Shown: positions 26,952-36,397, numbered from the stretch's first letter. The stretch is DNA of 64,000 nt from Mycobacterium sp. 3519A (GCF_900240945.1 NZ_OESG01000014.1:1408015-1472014), one strand, 5' to 3'. The notes: generated by a model not told the origin, from the sequence alone. Numbers and translations: made by a program.

Positions 26952-27422
26952 GTGCGTTTCGGAGCGCTGACCGCTGGGATGTGCGTCGCCGGGTTGGCGC
27001 TCGCGCCGGTGGCCTCCGCCGAGCCTCCGCCCGATCTCAAGGATTATCCGCTGGCTGAAGGCAACTACGCCGTACAGGCGGACCCGGGATGGCTGTTCTT
27101 CGTCGTGGACTTCGGCGGAAAGCCCGTCGAGCACCACGACTACTTCGGCTGTGGGATGGGCCCCGACGGCACGGTCGGCTGCGACAGAGTGCCGGCTAAT
27201 CCGCCGCCCGGCACCAATCAGACCGTCGCCAGCGCGGACGAGCCGGGCAGCTACCGCTTCTCGCTCACACCGACGTTCTCACGCGAGGTCGACGTGCTGC
27301 CCGAGGGCCGCAGACTGGAGAACGGCGGCGCGAAATGCCAACGGGGCTACCAGGGTTCGGTGTCGTGCCGGTCGGGTGAGCACGGCTTCGTGCTCTCGAC
27401 CACCTGGGGTGAGAACTGGTAG
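26952..27422 (+). CDS. Secreted hypothetical protein
   Basis: 156 residues from GTG 26952, nine bases after dnaX. Signal: RFGALTAGMCVAGLALAPVA ending ASA. The mature domain has four Cys, probably two disulfides (FGCGMGPDGTVGCDRVP and KCQRGYQGSVSCRSGEHGF), and resembles other small mycobacterial secreted proteins that share the DGTVGCD pattern. Function unknown. Confidence 0.75.
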   Translation: MRFGALTAGMCVAGLALAPVASAEPPPDLKDYPLAEGNYAVQADPGWLFFVVDFGGKPVEHHDYFGCGMGPDGTVGCDRVPANPPPGTNQTVASADEPGSYRFSLTPTFSREVDVLPEGRRLENGGAKCQRGYQGSVSCRSGEHGFVLSTTWGENW

Positions 27423-27432
27423 CTGAGGCTAG

Positions 27433-28743
27433 CTAAGGCGTCCACCAGGGCCGCAGCGGCAGTCCGCCGTCGCGACCGTGGGAATCCAGTTTGACCGCCA
27501 GAACCTGGTGCAGCTGAACGACGTTCGTCTCGAAGCCGACGCGTGAGCCCGCCATGTACAGACCCCACACCTTTGCGGTGGGCAGCCCGACCTCTTCGAC
27601 GGCCTCGTCCCAGTGCTCGACGAGGTTGCGGCACCAGTCGCGCAGCGTCATCGCATAGTGGTGCCGCAGGTTCTCCTCGTGGATCACCTCGAGGCCGACG
27701 TCCTGCGCCTCGGTGATGATGCGGCCAGAGCCCGTCAGCTCACCGTCGGGGAACACGTAGCGGTCGATGAACCCGCCTGCGCTCGGCGCGCTCCTGTTGT
27801 CCGGCCGGGTGATGCAGTGGTTGAGCAACAGTCCGCCGGTGCGCAGCTTCGATTTGAGGAACCGGAAGTACGACGGATAGTTGTGCACGCCAATGTGTTC
27901 CGTCAGCCCGATCGACGAAACCGCGTCGAAACCGGACTCCCGCACGTCGCGGTAGTCGCTGTGCCGCACCTCAGCGAGGTCGGACAACCCTTCCTCGGCG
28001 ATGGCCTGCTGCGCCCACGTGGCTTGCTGTTCGGAGAGCGTGACGCCGATGGCCTTCACGCCGTGGCGCGCCGCGTAGCGCACCATGCCGCCCCAGCCGC
28101 AGCCCACGTCGAGTAGCCGGTCGCCGGGCTGCAGGCGCAGCTTCTCGAACACCAGCCGGTACTTGTTCTCCTGCGCCTCTTCCAGCGTCGCGTCGGCGGT
28201 CGGGTAGCACGCGCAGGTGTAGGTCATCGACGGGCCGAGCACCCACTCGTAGAACGTGTTCGACACGTCGTAGTGGTGGTGGATGGCTTCCGCGTCACGG
28301 ATTCGGCTGTGCCGCAGCCCTTCTGCGATTCGGCGCCAGCGGGGCAGCGCTTCCTGCGGCGGGGGCGCGATCGGCACCAGGTGCTCGAAGCCGATGGAGC
28401 GAACGATGTTGGCCAGCACTCGAGCTGGCGGCCGCTTGAAGTCCATCTTGTCGGCGAGCGCCTTGAGCAACTCGTAGGGATCACCGGGGTGCACACCCAT
28501 CGGCTCCAGATCGCCTGCGACATAGGCTCGCGCGAGACCGAGGTCGCCGGGCGCGGTGGCCAGGTAGGTGGTGCCGCGCGGCGTCTTCAACTCGAGGCCG
28601 ACGGAGGCGTCCTCGGGACCGGCCGTGCTGCCGTCGTACGCCGTGAACTTCAGCGGCAGTTGCCCCGCCGCGAAGATCTCGAGGATCTCGGCCAGCGTCA
28701 GCTTTCTGGCCGGCGCGTTAGTGTGCTCTTTGAATGTTGTCAT
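27433..28743 (-). CDS. Cyclopropane-fatty-acid-synthase-like SAM methyltransferase (Rv3720 type)
   Basis: 436 residues. The C-terminal half is the CFA synthase fold: SAM motif LLDVGCGWGGMVRYAA (about residues 201-216), HYDVSNTFYEWVLGPSMTYTCACYP and SIGLTEHIGVHNYPSYF with the catalytic Glu. The long N-terminal domain is as in UfaA1/TmsB, methyltransferases that make 10-methylene or 10-methyl stearate from oleoyl phospholipid. It overlaps the FAD partner upstream by four bases (ATGA). Paralogous to the TmsB family; its own product is not proven. Confidence 0.88.
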   Translation of the reverse strand: MTTFKEHTNAPARKLTLAEILEIFAAGQLPLKFTAYDGSTAGPEDASVGLELKTPRGTTYLATAPGDLGLARAYVAGDLEPMGVHPGDPYELLKALADKMDFKRPPARVLANIVRSIGFEHLVPIAPPPQEALPRWRRIAEGLRHSRIRDAEAIHHHYDVSNTFYEWVLGPSMTYTCACYPTADATLEEAQENKYRLVFEKLRLQPGDRLLDVGCGWGGMVRYAARHGVKAIGVTLSEQQATWAQQAIAEEGLSDLAEVRHSDYRDVRESGFDAVSSIGLTEHIGVHNYPSYFRFLKSKLRTGGLLLNHCITRPDNRSAPSAGGFIDRYVFPDGELTGSGRIITEAQDVGLEVIHEENLRHHYAMTLRDWCRNLVEHWDEAVEEVGLPTAKVWGLYMAGSRVGFETNVVQLHQVLAVKLDSHGRDGGLPLRPWWTP

Positions 28744-30119
28744 CGTCTTTGCACCGCCTTCGCATACAGATCTAGCAGCCGTGAGTCAGGGTCGTACGTC
28801 TTCTTGACGGTCTTGTAAGACTCCCCGCCGTACAGTTCGTCAAACTCCTCATGGGAGTAATAGGCATCCGAATACAACGATTTGTGACCTTCCAGACTGC
28901 TCACCTTGCGTTCGATCAGCCTGTTCGTGTACCCCTCAGTCGGTCCGACCGGTACCGATGACCAGAAGCCGACGTTGACGTAGGTGTGGTGCGGGCGAAG
29001 CGGATACAGCGGCCAACCGCCCTCGTCGCGCAACCGCAGCGGGCACAGCCACACCGGTTCGATGGGCACATTGGCCAGGAACCAGTCGAGGAATTCGGCG
29101 GTGCGCTCGATGGGCACCTCGATGTCCTGCACGACCCGCTCACGAGGTGGCCTGCCGTTGCGCATCTCGATGCGGTCGGCGATGTTGAACCGCTGGTCGT
29201 AGCCGATCAGCTTCCAGTAGAAGCTGCTGCGCCGGTAGCGCCGCGGCCACAGTCGCCGGATCCGCGGGTGCTGCGCGCCGAATGCCCGTGAGCACCAGAA
29301 CCAGTCGGTGTCCCACCGCCACAGGTAGTCGTGGATGGTGAGGCGGTCGTGCTTCTCACCGTCGGGGTGCTGGATGGAGCGGTAGTAGATCTGCTGACCG
29401 GTGTAGTCGCTGACGGGGCCGGGCGTCGCGGTCTGGAAGCCCAGCGTCAGGTAACTCTCGGTGGCGCTGAACACCACGCCGTCGAGGTAGTCGACAGGGG
29501 TGCCGTCGTGGCCGCCGGTCTCGATGATGCGGTCCATGGCCGCCACCAGGTCGTCGAGCGAGTGAAACCTCAGGTGCCGCAATGCCACAAAGGGCCGCAC
29601 GGTCTCCAGCTCGATCTTCAGCCGAACCGAATAGCCAAGCGTCCCATAGGAATTCGGGAAGGCATGAAATAGGTCCGAGCGCAGGTCGCGTCTTGCGGTG
29701 AGCACCTCACCTGAACCGGTGAGGATGTCCATCTCCAGCACGGATTCGTGCGGCAGGCCGTTGCGGAACGACGCCGATTCGATGCCGAGTCCGGTGACCG
29801 CCCCGCCAAGGGTGATGGTCTTCAGCTGCGGCACCACCAGCGGCGACAGGCCATAGGGCAGGGTGGCCGCGACGAGGTCCTCGTAGGTGCACATGCCCGC
29901 GACGTCGGCGGTGCGCGCCTCGGGGTCGACGGCGATGACCCCGGTCAGCCCCGAGGTGTCCAGCCCCTTGGCGGTGGTTTTGGCCCGGGCGCGGAAAAGG
30001 TTCGACGTGGGTTTGGCGAGTCGCACGGTGGCGCTCGGCGGGATCTCTCGATAGCTGGCGAGCAGCCGCTGCACACCCGCAGCGTGCGCAGCCTGTGCGT
30101 CGCTCCCCTCAACAGACAC
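28740..30119 (-). CDS. FAD-linked oxidoreductase, PCMH/DHCR24 type (Rv3719 type)
   Basis: 459 residues. The PCMH FAD fold is seen in VIAVDPEARTADVAGMCTYE, then LVVPQLKTITLGGAVTGLGI and GLPHESVLEMDILTGSGEV, as in DHCR24 and TmsA/Rv0449c. It is coupled by ATGA to the methyltransferase gene, giving the same oxidase-methyltransferase pairing as tuberculostearic-acid enzymes. A role as reductase of a methylenated lipid is plausible but inferred. Confidence 0.85.
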   Translation of the reverse strand: MSVEGSDAQAAHAAGVQRLLASYREIPPSATVRLAKPTSNLFRARAKTTAKGLDTSGLTGVIAVDPEARTADVAGMCTYEDLVAATLPYGLSPLVVPQLKTITLGGAVTGLGIESASFRNGLPHESVLEMDILTGSGEVLTARRDLRSDLFHAFPNSYGTLGYSVRLKIELETVRPFVALRHLRFHSLDDLVAAMDRIIETGGHDGTPVDYLDGVVFSATESYLTLGFQTATPGPVSDYTGQQIYYRSIQHPDGEKHDRLTIHDYLWRWDTDWFWCSRAFGAQHPRIRRLWPRRYRRSSFYWKLIGYDQRFNIADRIEMRNGRPPRERVVQDIEVPIERTAEFLDWFLANVPIEPVWLCPLRLRDEGGWPLYPLRPHHTYVNVGFWSSVPVGPTEGYTNRLIERKVSSLEGHKSLYSDAYYSHEEFDELYGGESYKTVKKTYDPDSRLLDLYAKAVQRR

Positions 30120-30183
30120 GGATATACGCTAGTCCGCGGTCGCAGCCGATGCGACCGCACCGAGAGGACAGGAGAGCTATCTC

Positions 30184-30624
30184 ATGGGTCAGGTCAGCGC
30201 GTCCAGCACCGTCTTGATCGACGCCGCACCGGATGTGGTGCTGGCGGCGGTGGCGGATTACGCGACCGTGCGCCCGAAGATCCTGTCGTCGCACTACCGC
30301 GATTACCAGGTGCTCGAGGGCGGCCAGGGCGCGGGCACCGTCGCCAGCTGGAAGCTGCAGGCCACCAAGTCGCGGGTGCGTGACGTCAAGGCGAACGTCG
30401 ACGTGGCGGGCCACACCGTGATCGAGAAGGACGCGAACTCGTCGATGATCACCAACTGGACCGTCGCCCCGGCCGGGTCCGGCTCGTCGGTGACCGTCAA
30501 GACGTCGTGGCAGGGCGCGGGCGGCATCGGCGGCTTCTTCGAGAAGACGTTCGCGCCGCTGGGGCTGCGCAAGATCCAGGACGAAGTGCTGGCGAATCTG
30601 AAAGCCCAAGTCGAGAAGGGCTAG
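30184..30624 (+). CDS. SRPBCC (polyketide cyclase-like) protein, Rv3718c type
   Basis: 146 residues. START/cyclase fold: SSTVLIDAAPDVVLAAVADY, then VASWKLQATKSRVRDVKANV and GGFFEKTFAPLGLRKIQDEV with the long C-terminal helix. Single-domain SRPBCC proteins bind hydrophobic ligands; none is known here. It is divergent from the FAD gene and convergent with the amidase (four-base overlap). Confidence 0.85.
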   Translation: MGQVSASSTVLIDAAPDVVLAAVADYATVRPKILSSHYRDYQVLEGGQGAGTVASWKLQATKSRVRDVKANVDVAGHTVIEKDANSSMITNWTVAPAGSGSSVTVKTSWQGAGGIGGFFEKTFAPLGLRKIQDEVLANLKAQVEKG

Positions 30625-31382
30625 CTGGTCCGGGGCGGCTGGGTGCCCAGGAAGCCCGCGATGCCGCGCACGACGGCCTCGGCGTACTTCTGCCTGCCCT
30701 CGGGCGTCTTCATCAGCCCGGAGTCGACGGGATTCTTCATGTTGCCCAGTTCGACCAGGATCGACGGATACTGAGCCAGGTTCAGGCCGGCGATATCGGA
30801 GCGGGGGTCAAGGCCGTTCGAGCCGGTGTAGGTCGACGGTACGAATCCTGACGCCGCGAGCTGGTCGCGCATGATGCTGGCGAATTGCACCGACGGGCCC
30901 GCCTGCGTCTGGTTCAGCGGCGGCGACGAGTAGAGCACGTGGAAGCCGCGGCCGGTGGGCGGGCCGCCGTCGCCGTGGATGCTGACGATGGCGTTGGGCT
31001 GCAGAGCGTTGGCCATAGCGGCGCGTTCGTCGACGCACGGGCCGAGCGCGGTGTCGTTGCCGCGGGACATCGCGGTGCGGACGCCGAGCGCGGTCAGTTC
31101 CTGGCGGATGCGCAGCGTGGTGTCCCAGGTGAAGGTGTGCTCGGGATAGCCGTCGTCGGTCGACGTGCCGCTCTCCTGACAGTTCTTGGTGCCGCCGCGG
31201 CCGGTCGGCACCTGCCTGCTGATGGAGGCGTCGTTGGCGCCGTTGTGGCCGGGGTCGAGGAACACGATCATCCCGGCGATGTTGGCGGGGGCGGCGGAGG
31301 CGGGGCTGGCGAGTGTCGACGCGGCGACGAGCAGAGCGGTGGCCATCGCGGCGCCGACACGCAGGCAGGCTGTGACGTGCAC
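30621..31382 (-). CDS. ami1: Zinc N-acetylmuramoyl-L-alanine amidase (Rv3717/Ami1 type)
   Basis: 253 residues from GTG 31382. Signal peptide about 1-30 ending SPASA. Amidase_3 zinc ligands are His46 (FLDPGHNG), Glu81 (YPEHTFT) and His136 (VSIHGDGG), with catalytic Glu in SILVELGNMKN; spacing matches the structure of Rv3717 (H35, E70, H125) after an offset of 11. Cys69 and Cys117 may form a disulfide. It cleaves peptide stems from muramic acid in the periplasm. The longer frame to 31526 has no signal. Confidence 0.88.
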   Translation of the reverse strand: MHVTACLRVGAAMATALLVAASTLASPASAAPANIAGMIVFLDPGHNGANDASISRQVPTGRGGTKNCQESGTSTDDGYPEHTFTWDTTLRIRQELTALGVRTAMSRGNDTALGPCVDERAAMANALQPNAIVSIHGDGGPPTGRGFHVLYSSPPLNQTQAGPSVQFASIMRDQLAASGFVPSTYTGSNGLDPRSDIAGLNLAQYPSILVELGNMKNPVDSGLMKTPEGRQKYAEAVVRGIAGFLGTQPPRTS

Positions 31383-31492
31383 GGCGCCACGGTAACGGCA
31401 CGGCCGACTAGGCTGAAAGCCCGAACCGCCGCTTGTGGATGAGCGCAACCAAGTCGAGACCCATCTGCAACTAACACGCAAGGGGACCAGCC

Positions 31493-31825
31493 ATGCAACC
31501 CGGAGGCACGCCCGACATGTCGGCACTCCTCGCGCAGGCGCAGCAGGTGCAGCAGCAGCTGATGGAGGCGCAGGAGGCGCTGGCCAATGCCGAGGTGCAC
31601 GGTCAGGCCGGCGGCGGACTGGTGCAGGTCACGATGAAGGGCAGCGGTGAGGTGGTGGCGGTGTCGATCGACCCGAAGGTCGTTGACCCGGCCGACGTCG
31701 AGACGCTGCAGGACCTCGTCGTCGGCGCGATCGCCGATGCCGCCAAGCAGGTCACCATCCTGGCCCACGACCGGCTCGGACCGCTCGCAGGCGGGATGGG
31801 CGGTTTGGGATTGCCAGGTGTTTGA
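31493..31825 (+). CDS. ybaB: YbaB/EbfC nucleoid-associated protein
   Basis: 110 residues. Helical DNA-binding family: [20 protein letters not shown], then [20 protein letters not shown]. It overlaps recR by eight bases, the common ybaB-recR pair, and acts as a small dimeric nucleoid protein. The start at ATG 31493 has AAGGGGA upstream. Confidence 0.9.
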   Translation: MQPGGTPDMSALLAQAQQVQQQLMEAQEALANAEVHGQAGGGLVQVTMKGSGEVVAVSIDPKVVDPADVETLQDLVVGAIADAAKQVTILAHDRLGPLAGGMGGLGLPGV

Positions 31826-32417
31826 GGGCCCCGTCCAGGATCTGATCGACGAGCTTGGCAAGCTGCCCGGCATCGGGCCGAAGAGCGCGCAGCGGATCGC
31901 GTTTCACCTGTTGTCGGTCGAGCCTCCTGACATCGACCGGTTGACCGCCGTGCTGAACAGGGTGCGCGACGGCGTGAAGTTCTGCGCGGAGTGCGGCAAC
32001 GTCTCCGACGAAGACCGGTGCCGCATCTGTAGTGATCCCCGCCGCGACGAGTCGCTTGTCTGCGTGGTCGAGGAGCCGAAAGACGTGCAGGCCGTCGAGC
32101 GCACGCGTGAGTTCCGCGGCCGTTACCACGTGTTGGGTGGGGCGCTGGATCCGCTGTCCGGCATTGGGCCAGAACAACTTCGGATTCGTCAGTTGTTGAA
32201 CCGGCTCGGCGAGTCGGACATCTCCGAGGTGATCATCGCGACGGATCCGAACACCGAGGGGGAGGCGACCGCGACTTATCTGGTGCGGATGCTGCGCGAC
32301 ATCCCCGGATTGACGGTGACGCGCATCGCGTCGGGCCTGCCGATGGGCGGCGATCTGGAGTTCGCCGACGAGTTGACGCTGGGCCGTGCGCTGGCGGGCC
32401 GCCGCGCAATGGCCTGA
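31818..32417 (+). CDS. recR: Recombination protein RecR
   Basis: 199 residues from GTG 31818. An N-terminal helix-hairpin-helix ([17 protein letters not shown]), Cys4 zinc finger Cys56, 59, 68 and 71 ([19 protein letters not shown]) and Toprim domain ([34 protein letters not shown]). It loads RecA onto gapped DNA with RecF/RecO. The frame open from 31647 runs through ybaB and is not needed. Confidence 0.95.
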   Translation: MFEGPVQDLIDELGKLPGIGPKSAQRIAFHLLSVEPPDIDRLTAVLNRVRDGVKFCAECGNVSDEDRCRICSDPRRDESLVCVVEEPKDVQAVERTREFRGRYHVLGGALDPLSGIGPEQLRIRQLLNRLGESDISEVIIATDPNTEGEATATYLVRMLRDIPGLTVTRIASGLPMGGDLEFADELTLGRALAGRRAMA

Positions 32418-32450
32418 GGGTCTCGCCTCGTTTTCGGGTTTTGCCGCGAG

Positions 32451-32499
32451 AGTGACGTTTTGCAGCGGTCTACTCGCACTTTCTCTGCAAAACGTCACT
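32451..32499. repeat. Perfect 15-bp inverted repeat between recR and the nuclease-like gene
   Basis: AGTGACGTTTTGCAG at 32451-32465 is the exact reverse complement of 32485-32499, with a 19-base loop. The arms are AT-richer than the flanks. It could terminate the ybaB-recR transcript, or be a dispersed palindromic element; it lies 38 bases before ATG 32537. Confidence 0.75.
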
Positions 32500-32536
32500 T
32501 TCGATGGATGTCGGTACTCGCTGCCACCATTCGGCC

Positions 32537-33376
32537 ATGGGGGAGGTCTTCATCGGGAGCGATGCCATCGCGAGCGGTCGCTTGACGCGGCACCAATTGA
32601 AGCGGTGGCACCGGCCCATCTTTCGCGGTGTGCACGGACCAAAACAACCGTCGCTCCGAGACCGCATCTACGCGGCATGGTTGGCGTCGGGCCGCAGCGG
32701 AGTCATCGGGGGTGTGGCGGCCTCGGCGCTACACGGCGCGCAATGGGTGCCCGACGACACGCCGATCGAGTTGATATGCAGACTCCGCACGCAGCCCGGA
32801 TTGGTCATCCGCAAAGACGCACTGGCCGACGACGAGATAACCCGAGTGGCTGGCATTGCTGTGACAACGCGGGTACGCACGGCGTTCGACCTGGGCCGCT
32901 ACCTACCGCGCGGGGAAGCCGTCGCGCGACTCGATTCGCTCATGCACGCGCAGATCTTCTCGATCGACGACGTCTTGCTGCTAGCCGATCGCCACCGACG
33001 CGCACGTGGACTGAAGTCGCTGCGAGCCGTTCTTCCACTAGTCGACGGCGGTTCCGGATCGCCGCAGGAGACGTGGCTGCGGTTGCTCTACATAGACGCC
33101 GGATTGCCAAGGCCCACAACGCAGATCCCCATCGTGGAGGGTCGAGGGCGACTCGTCCGGATGGCCGACCTCGGCTGGGAAGAGTTCATGACCGTGTCCG
33201 AGTACGACGGGGAACACCACCAGACCAGTCGCAAGCAGTACGTCAAGGACATCAAATCACTGCGCAAGGCCAGGAGACTGGGCTGGATCGTCGATCAAGT
33301 GGTGAAGGAAGACAAGCCAGCCGACATCGTCAACCGCGCCTGGCATGCGTTGGTCTCGAGAGGATGGAAACCCTAG
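32537..33376 (+). CDS. Hypothetical protein with DUF559/AbiEi-like C-terminal nuclease fold (Rv3714c position)
   Basis: About 279 residues from ATG 32537; ATG 32504 is an in-frame alternative. The N terminus, RLTRHQLKRWHRPIFRGVHG, is a winged-helix-like start as in AbiEi antitoxin family proteins. A later segment carries WEEFMTVSEYDGEHHQTSRK, like the DUF559/Vsr restriction-endonuclease fold with acidic core (E-Y-D-G-E-H-H). Mycobacteria hold many copies. It occupies the place of Rv3714c. No antitoxin partner is adjacent, so a toxin-antitoxin role is not shown. Confidence 0.72.
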   Translation: MGEVFIGSDAIASGRLTRHQLKRWHRPIFRGVHGPKQPSLRDRIYAAWLASGRSGVIGGVAASALHGAQWVPDDTPIELICRLRTQPGLVIRKDALADDEITRVAGIAVTTRVRTAFDLGRYLPRGEAVARLDSLMHAQIFSIDDVLLLADRHRRARGLKSLRAVLPLVDGGSGSPQETWLRLLYIDAGLPRPTTQIPIVEGRGRLVRMADLGWEEFMTVSEYDGEHHQTSRKQYVKDIKSLRKARRLGWIVDQVVKEDKPADIVNRAWHALVSRGWKP

Positions 33377-34089
33377 ACGCGGCGCGGGGCCGCCAGGCGT
33401 TCGCGACGTAACTGCGTTACCTCGTCGATCTCCAGCGGCGCCAACTCACCGACCACCTTCGACAACAGGTGATCGGCCAACTGCGGATTGCGCGCCAGGC
33501 ACGGCCCGTGCAGATACGTCGCGACCACACTGCCCTGGACGGCACCGTCGATGCCGTCGCCGTCGCGGTTGCCCGCCCCGCTGACCACCTTCGCCAACGG
33601 CTGCGCATCAGAGCCCAAAACTGTTCCACCGCGGTGGTTTTCGAACCCGGTGAGCCGCTCGGACAAACCGGGCAGCAACGGCTGTGACACCACCTCGCCG
33701 ATGGTCCGCTGCTGCTGCGGCGACGTCGTCACGTCCAACAGACCCACCCCGTCGACCCGCTCACCCGACGACGTCTCGTACCAGTGCCCCAGCACCTGGA
33801 TCGCCGCGCAGATCGCCAGCACCGGCGCGCCACGCGCGGCGGCCTGCTGTAAACCGGGATAGCGGATCAAGTGCTTGGTCGCCAACCGCTGCGCGTAGTC
33901 CTCGGCGCCACCGAGCGTGTACAGATCCAACTCCGACGGCACCGGATCCGCCAGTGTGATCTCCACGATCTCGGCGTCAAAACCACGCAGCCGCAACCGT
34001 TGCCGCAACACGACCGAGTTGCCGCCGTCGCCGTACGTGCCCATCACATCGGGCAGCACCAGCCCTATCCGCACCGTCGATTCAGCCAC
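33373..34089 (-). CDS. gatD: Lipid II isoglutaminyl synthase glutaminase subunit GatD
   Basis: 238 residues of the CobB/CobQ-like glutaminase family. The nucleophile Cys94 is in VLAICAAIQVLG and the catalytic His194 in TYLHGPCLARNP. It supplies ammonia to MurT to amidate the alpha-carboxylate of D-glutamate in the peptidoglycan stem. It overlaps murT by eight bases, as is usual. In older annotations it is called cobQ2. Confidence 0.92.
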   Translation of the reverse strand: MAESTVRIGLVLPDVMGTYGDGGNSVVLRQRLRLRGFDAEIVEITLADPVPSELDLYTLGGAEDYAQRLATKHLIRYPGLQQAAARGAPVLAICAAIQVLGHWYETSSGERVDGVGLLDVTTSPQQQRTIGEVVSQPLLPGLSERLTGFENHRGGTVLGSDAQPLAKVVSGAGNRDGDGIDGAVQGSVVATYLHGPCLARNPQLADHLLSKVVGELAPLEIDEVTQLRRERLAAPRRV

Positions 34090-35308
34090 GCGACAACGCC
34101 CGATTCAGTTGCAGGAACGCGGTGTAGTTCGCGACCACCTCGACATGTCCCGGCGGACACGACCGAATCGCCTCGACCGCGTTGTGCACCAACGTGTGTT
34201 CGACCCCCGCGTATCCCAACCGCACCGCCAGATCGGTGCCCCGTTCACCCGCCGCCACCACCGGCTTGTCGACGAAGTGCTCGAAGTTGACGTCCCATAG
34301 CCACGACAGATCCTCGCCGTCGGGTACCTGACCGTTCACCGAGATCACCACCGAACCGGCGTCGCTGTCGACCATCGACAGCGCCTCCTGCCAACCGGCG
34401 GGGTTCTTGGCCAACAACATTCGTACGGTGTGCTCGCCGAGTTGCAGCGTGCGGTATCGGCCCGCCACCTCGTCGACACCCGACACCGCCGCGACCGCCG
34501 CCGCCGGGTCCGCGCCCAGTGTCACCGCTGCCGCCACCGCCTGTGTGGCGTTGCCGCGGTTGACATTTCCCGGCAGCTTCAACGTCATCGGCAGCGAAAG
34601 ACCGTCCGGCCCATGGATATTCGTGTCGTCGTACCACCACTGCGGAGTGGGCCGCTTGAAGTCGGTTCCCGTCGAATACCAGTGGCTGCCGTCGCGGACG
34701 ATGATCTCGCCCGACCGCGGGCAGCTCACCGAGTCGTTGGCCCACCCGCCGCCTGCCGCCACCCACACCACATGCGGGCTGTCGTAGGCCGCCGACGTCA
34801 TCAGCACGTCATCGCAATTGGCCACCACCACCGTCGACGGATGTCGCGCCAACCCGCCGCGCAGCGTCCGCTCGATGTGGTTGATCTCGCCAACACGGTC
34901 CAACTGGTCGCGCGACAAATTCAGCAGCACGATCACCGCCGGATCGACCGCGTCGGCCACGTGCGGCACATGCATCTCGTCGACCTCGAGCGCCGCCAAC
35001 GGCGCCGACCGCGACCCCGCCAGCGCAGCCACCAGCCCGGCATCCATGTTGGCGCCCTCGGCGTTGGTTGCGACGGGCCCAAGGGTGCCGAGCGCCGCCG
35101 CGGTCATCCGGGTGGTGGTCGACTTGCCGTTGGTACCGGTGATCACGGCCGTGCGACGGCCTTCGCCGAGTTGACGCAGCAGGGATTTGTCCAGCGCAAG
35201 GGCCACCAGGCCGCCGATCATCGCGCCCGCACCACGGCCGGTGACGCGTGACGCCCAGCGTGCGCCTGCCCCTGCCGCGAGTGCGACACGTCCACGAGCG
35301 GTGACCAT
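34082..35308 (-). CDS. murT: Lipid II isoglutaminyl synthase ligase subunit MurT
   Basis: 408 residues from ATG 35308; the frame reaches 35704 without support. Mur ligase P-loop VITGTNGKSTTTR (56-68), LNLSRDQLDRVGEI and LPGNVNRGNATQAV. In the central insert, only one Cys of the zinc-ribbon pair remains (SCPRSGE), so the staphylococcal type Cys4 ribbon is incomplete. The C-terminal DUF1727 domain docks GatD. Acts in the cytoplasm on lipid II. Confidence 0.92.
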   Translation of the reverse strand: MVTARGRVALAAGAGARWASRVTGRGAGAMIGGLVALALDKSLLRQLGEGRRTAVITGTNGKSTTTRMTAAALGTLGPVATNAEGANMDAGLVAALAGSRSAPLAALEVDEMHVPHVADAVDPAVIVLLNLSRDQLDRVGEINHIERTLRGGLARHPSTVVVANCDDVLMTSAAYDSPHVVWVAAGGGWANDSVSCPRSGEIIVRDGSHWYSTGTDFKRPTPQWWYDDTNIHGPDGLSLPMTLKLPGNVNRGNATQAVAAAVTLGADPAAAVAAVSGVDEVAGRYRTLQLGEHTVRMLLAKNPAGWQEALSMVDSDAGSVVISVNGQVPDGEDLSWLWDVNFEHFVDKPVVAAGERGTDLAVRLGYAGVEHTLVHNAVEAIRSCPPGHVEVVANYTAFLQLNRALSRG

Positions 35309-35407
35309 CCCCGGCAGTCTAAAAGGGCAGTAGCAGGGAGCCGACACGCGCTCCCAGCGATCCAGGCCTTCAACGGAATTGTCGGCCCCCCGTGCCATCC
35401 TCGAAAT

Positions 35408-36397
35408 GTGAGCCAAACCTGGGGTCGGCCGGCAACCGACACCGGCGCGGGTTGGGCCGTCGTCGACGTCGAGACCTCGGGTTTCCGCCCCGGACAGGCC
35501 CGGATGGTCAGCATCGCCGCGCTCGCCCTCGGTGACGACGGCAACGTCGAGCAAAGCCTGTACACACTGCTCAATCCCGGCGTCGACCCGGGCCCCACGC
35601 ACGTGCACGGGCTCACCGCCGACATGCTCGAGGGTCAGCCCTGCTTCGGTGACGTGGTCGGCGACCTCATCGACCTGTTGCGGGGCCGGACGCTGGTGGC
35701 CCACAACGTCGGCTTCGACTACGCCTTCTTGGCCGCCGAGGCCGAACTCGTCGGCGCGGAGCTACCCGTCGACACCGTGATGTGCACGGTCGAACTTGCC
35801 CGCCGCCTCGATCTCGGCACCGAGAACCTGCAACTGGGGACACTCGCCGCGCACTGGGGTGTATCGCAGATGAAACCGCACGACGCGCTCGACGACGCGA
35901 TGGTGCTCGCCCAGATCCTCAAGCCCGTGCTGGTCCGCGCCAGGGAGCGCAAGGTCTGGCTGCCGGTGCGGTCGGTGGAGCGCAGGCAGTGGCCCAACGG
36001 CCAGGTCACCCACGACGAGTTGCGGCCGCTGAAATTGCTCGCGTCGCGGCTGCCGTGCCCGTACGTCAACCCGGGCCGGTTCGTCGCGGGCCGCCCACTG
36101 GTACAGGGCATGCGGATCGCGTTGTCCGCCGAGGTCGATCGCACGCATGAGGAGCTGATCGAGCGCATCGTGCACGCCGGGCTGTCGTACACCGACAACG
36201 TCGACCCCGAGACCTCACTGGTGATCTGCAACGCGGCCGAACCCGAGCACGGCAAGGGCTATCAGGCGGTCGAACTCGGCGTGCCGTTGGTCAGCGACGC
36301 CGATTTCATGCGGTTACTCGACGGCGTCGTCGGCGGCATCAACATCGAGGAGTTCACCGACACCACGCTGGCCGGCGAGCAGTTCGCGCTCTTCTAA
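35408..36397 (+). CDS. dnaQ: DnaQ-like 3'-5' exonuclease with C-terminal BRCT-like domain
   Basis: 329 residues from GTG 35408. DEDDh exonuclease motifs: AVVDVETSGF (Asp20, Glu22), LVAHNVGFDYAFLA, and PHDALDDAMVLAQ with the H and final Asp. The C-terminal part from about 200 has GMRIALSAEVDRTHEELIER and resembles a BRCT domain. The Rv3711c-type protein is a probable proofreading or repair nuclease, not necessarily the Pol III epsilon. Convergent with the P450. Confidence 0.87.
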   Translation: MSQTWGRPATDTGAGWAVVDVETSGFRPGQARMVSIAALALGDDGNVEQSLYTLLNPGVDPGPTHVHGLTADMLEGQPCFGDVVGDLIDLLRGRTLVAHNVGFDYAFLAAEAELVGAELPVDTVMCTVELARRLDLGTENLQLGTLAAHWGVSQMKPHDALDDAMVLAQILKPVLVRARERKVWLPVRSVERRQWPNGQVTHDELRPLKLLASRLPCPYVNPGRFVAGRPLVQGMRIALSAEVDRTHEELIERIVHAGLSYTDNVDPETSLVICNAAEPEHGKGYQAVELGVPLVSDADFMRLLDGVVGGINIEEFTDTTLAGEQFALF

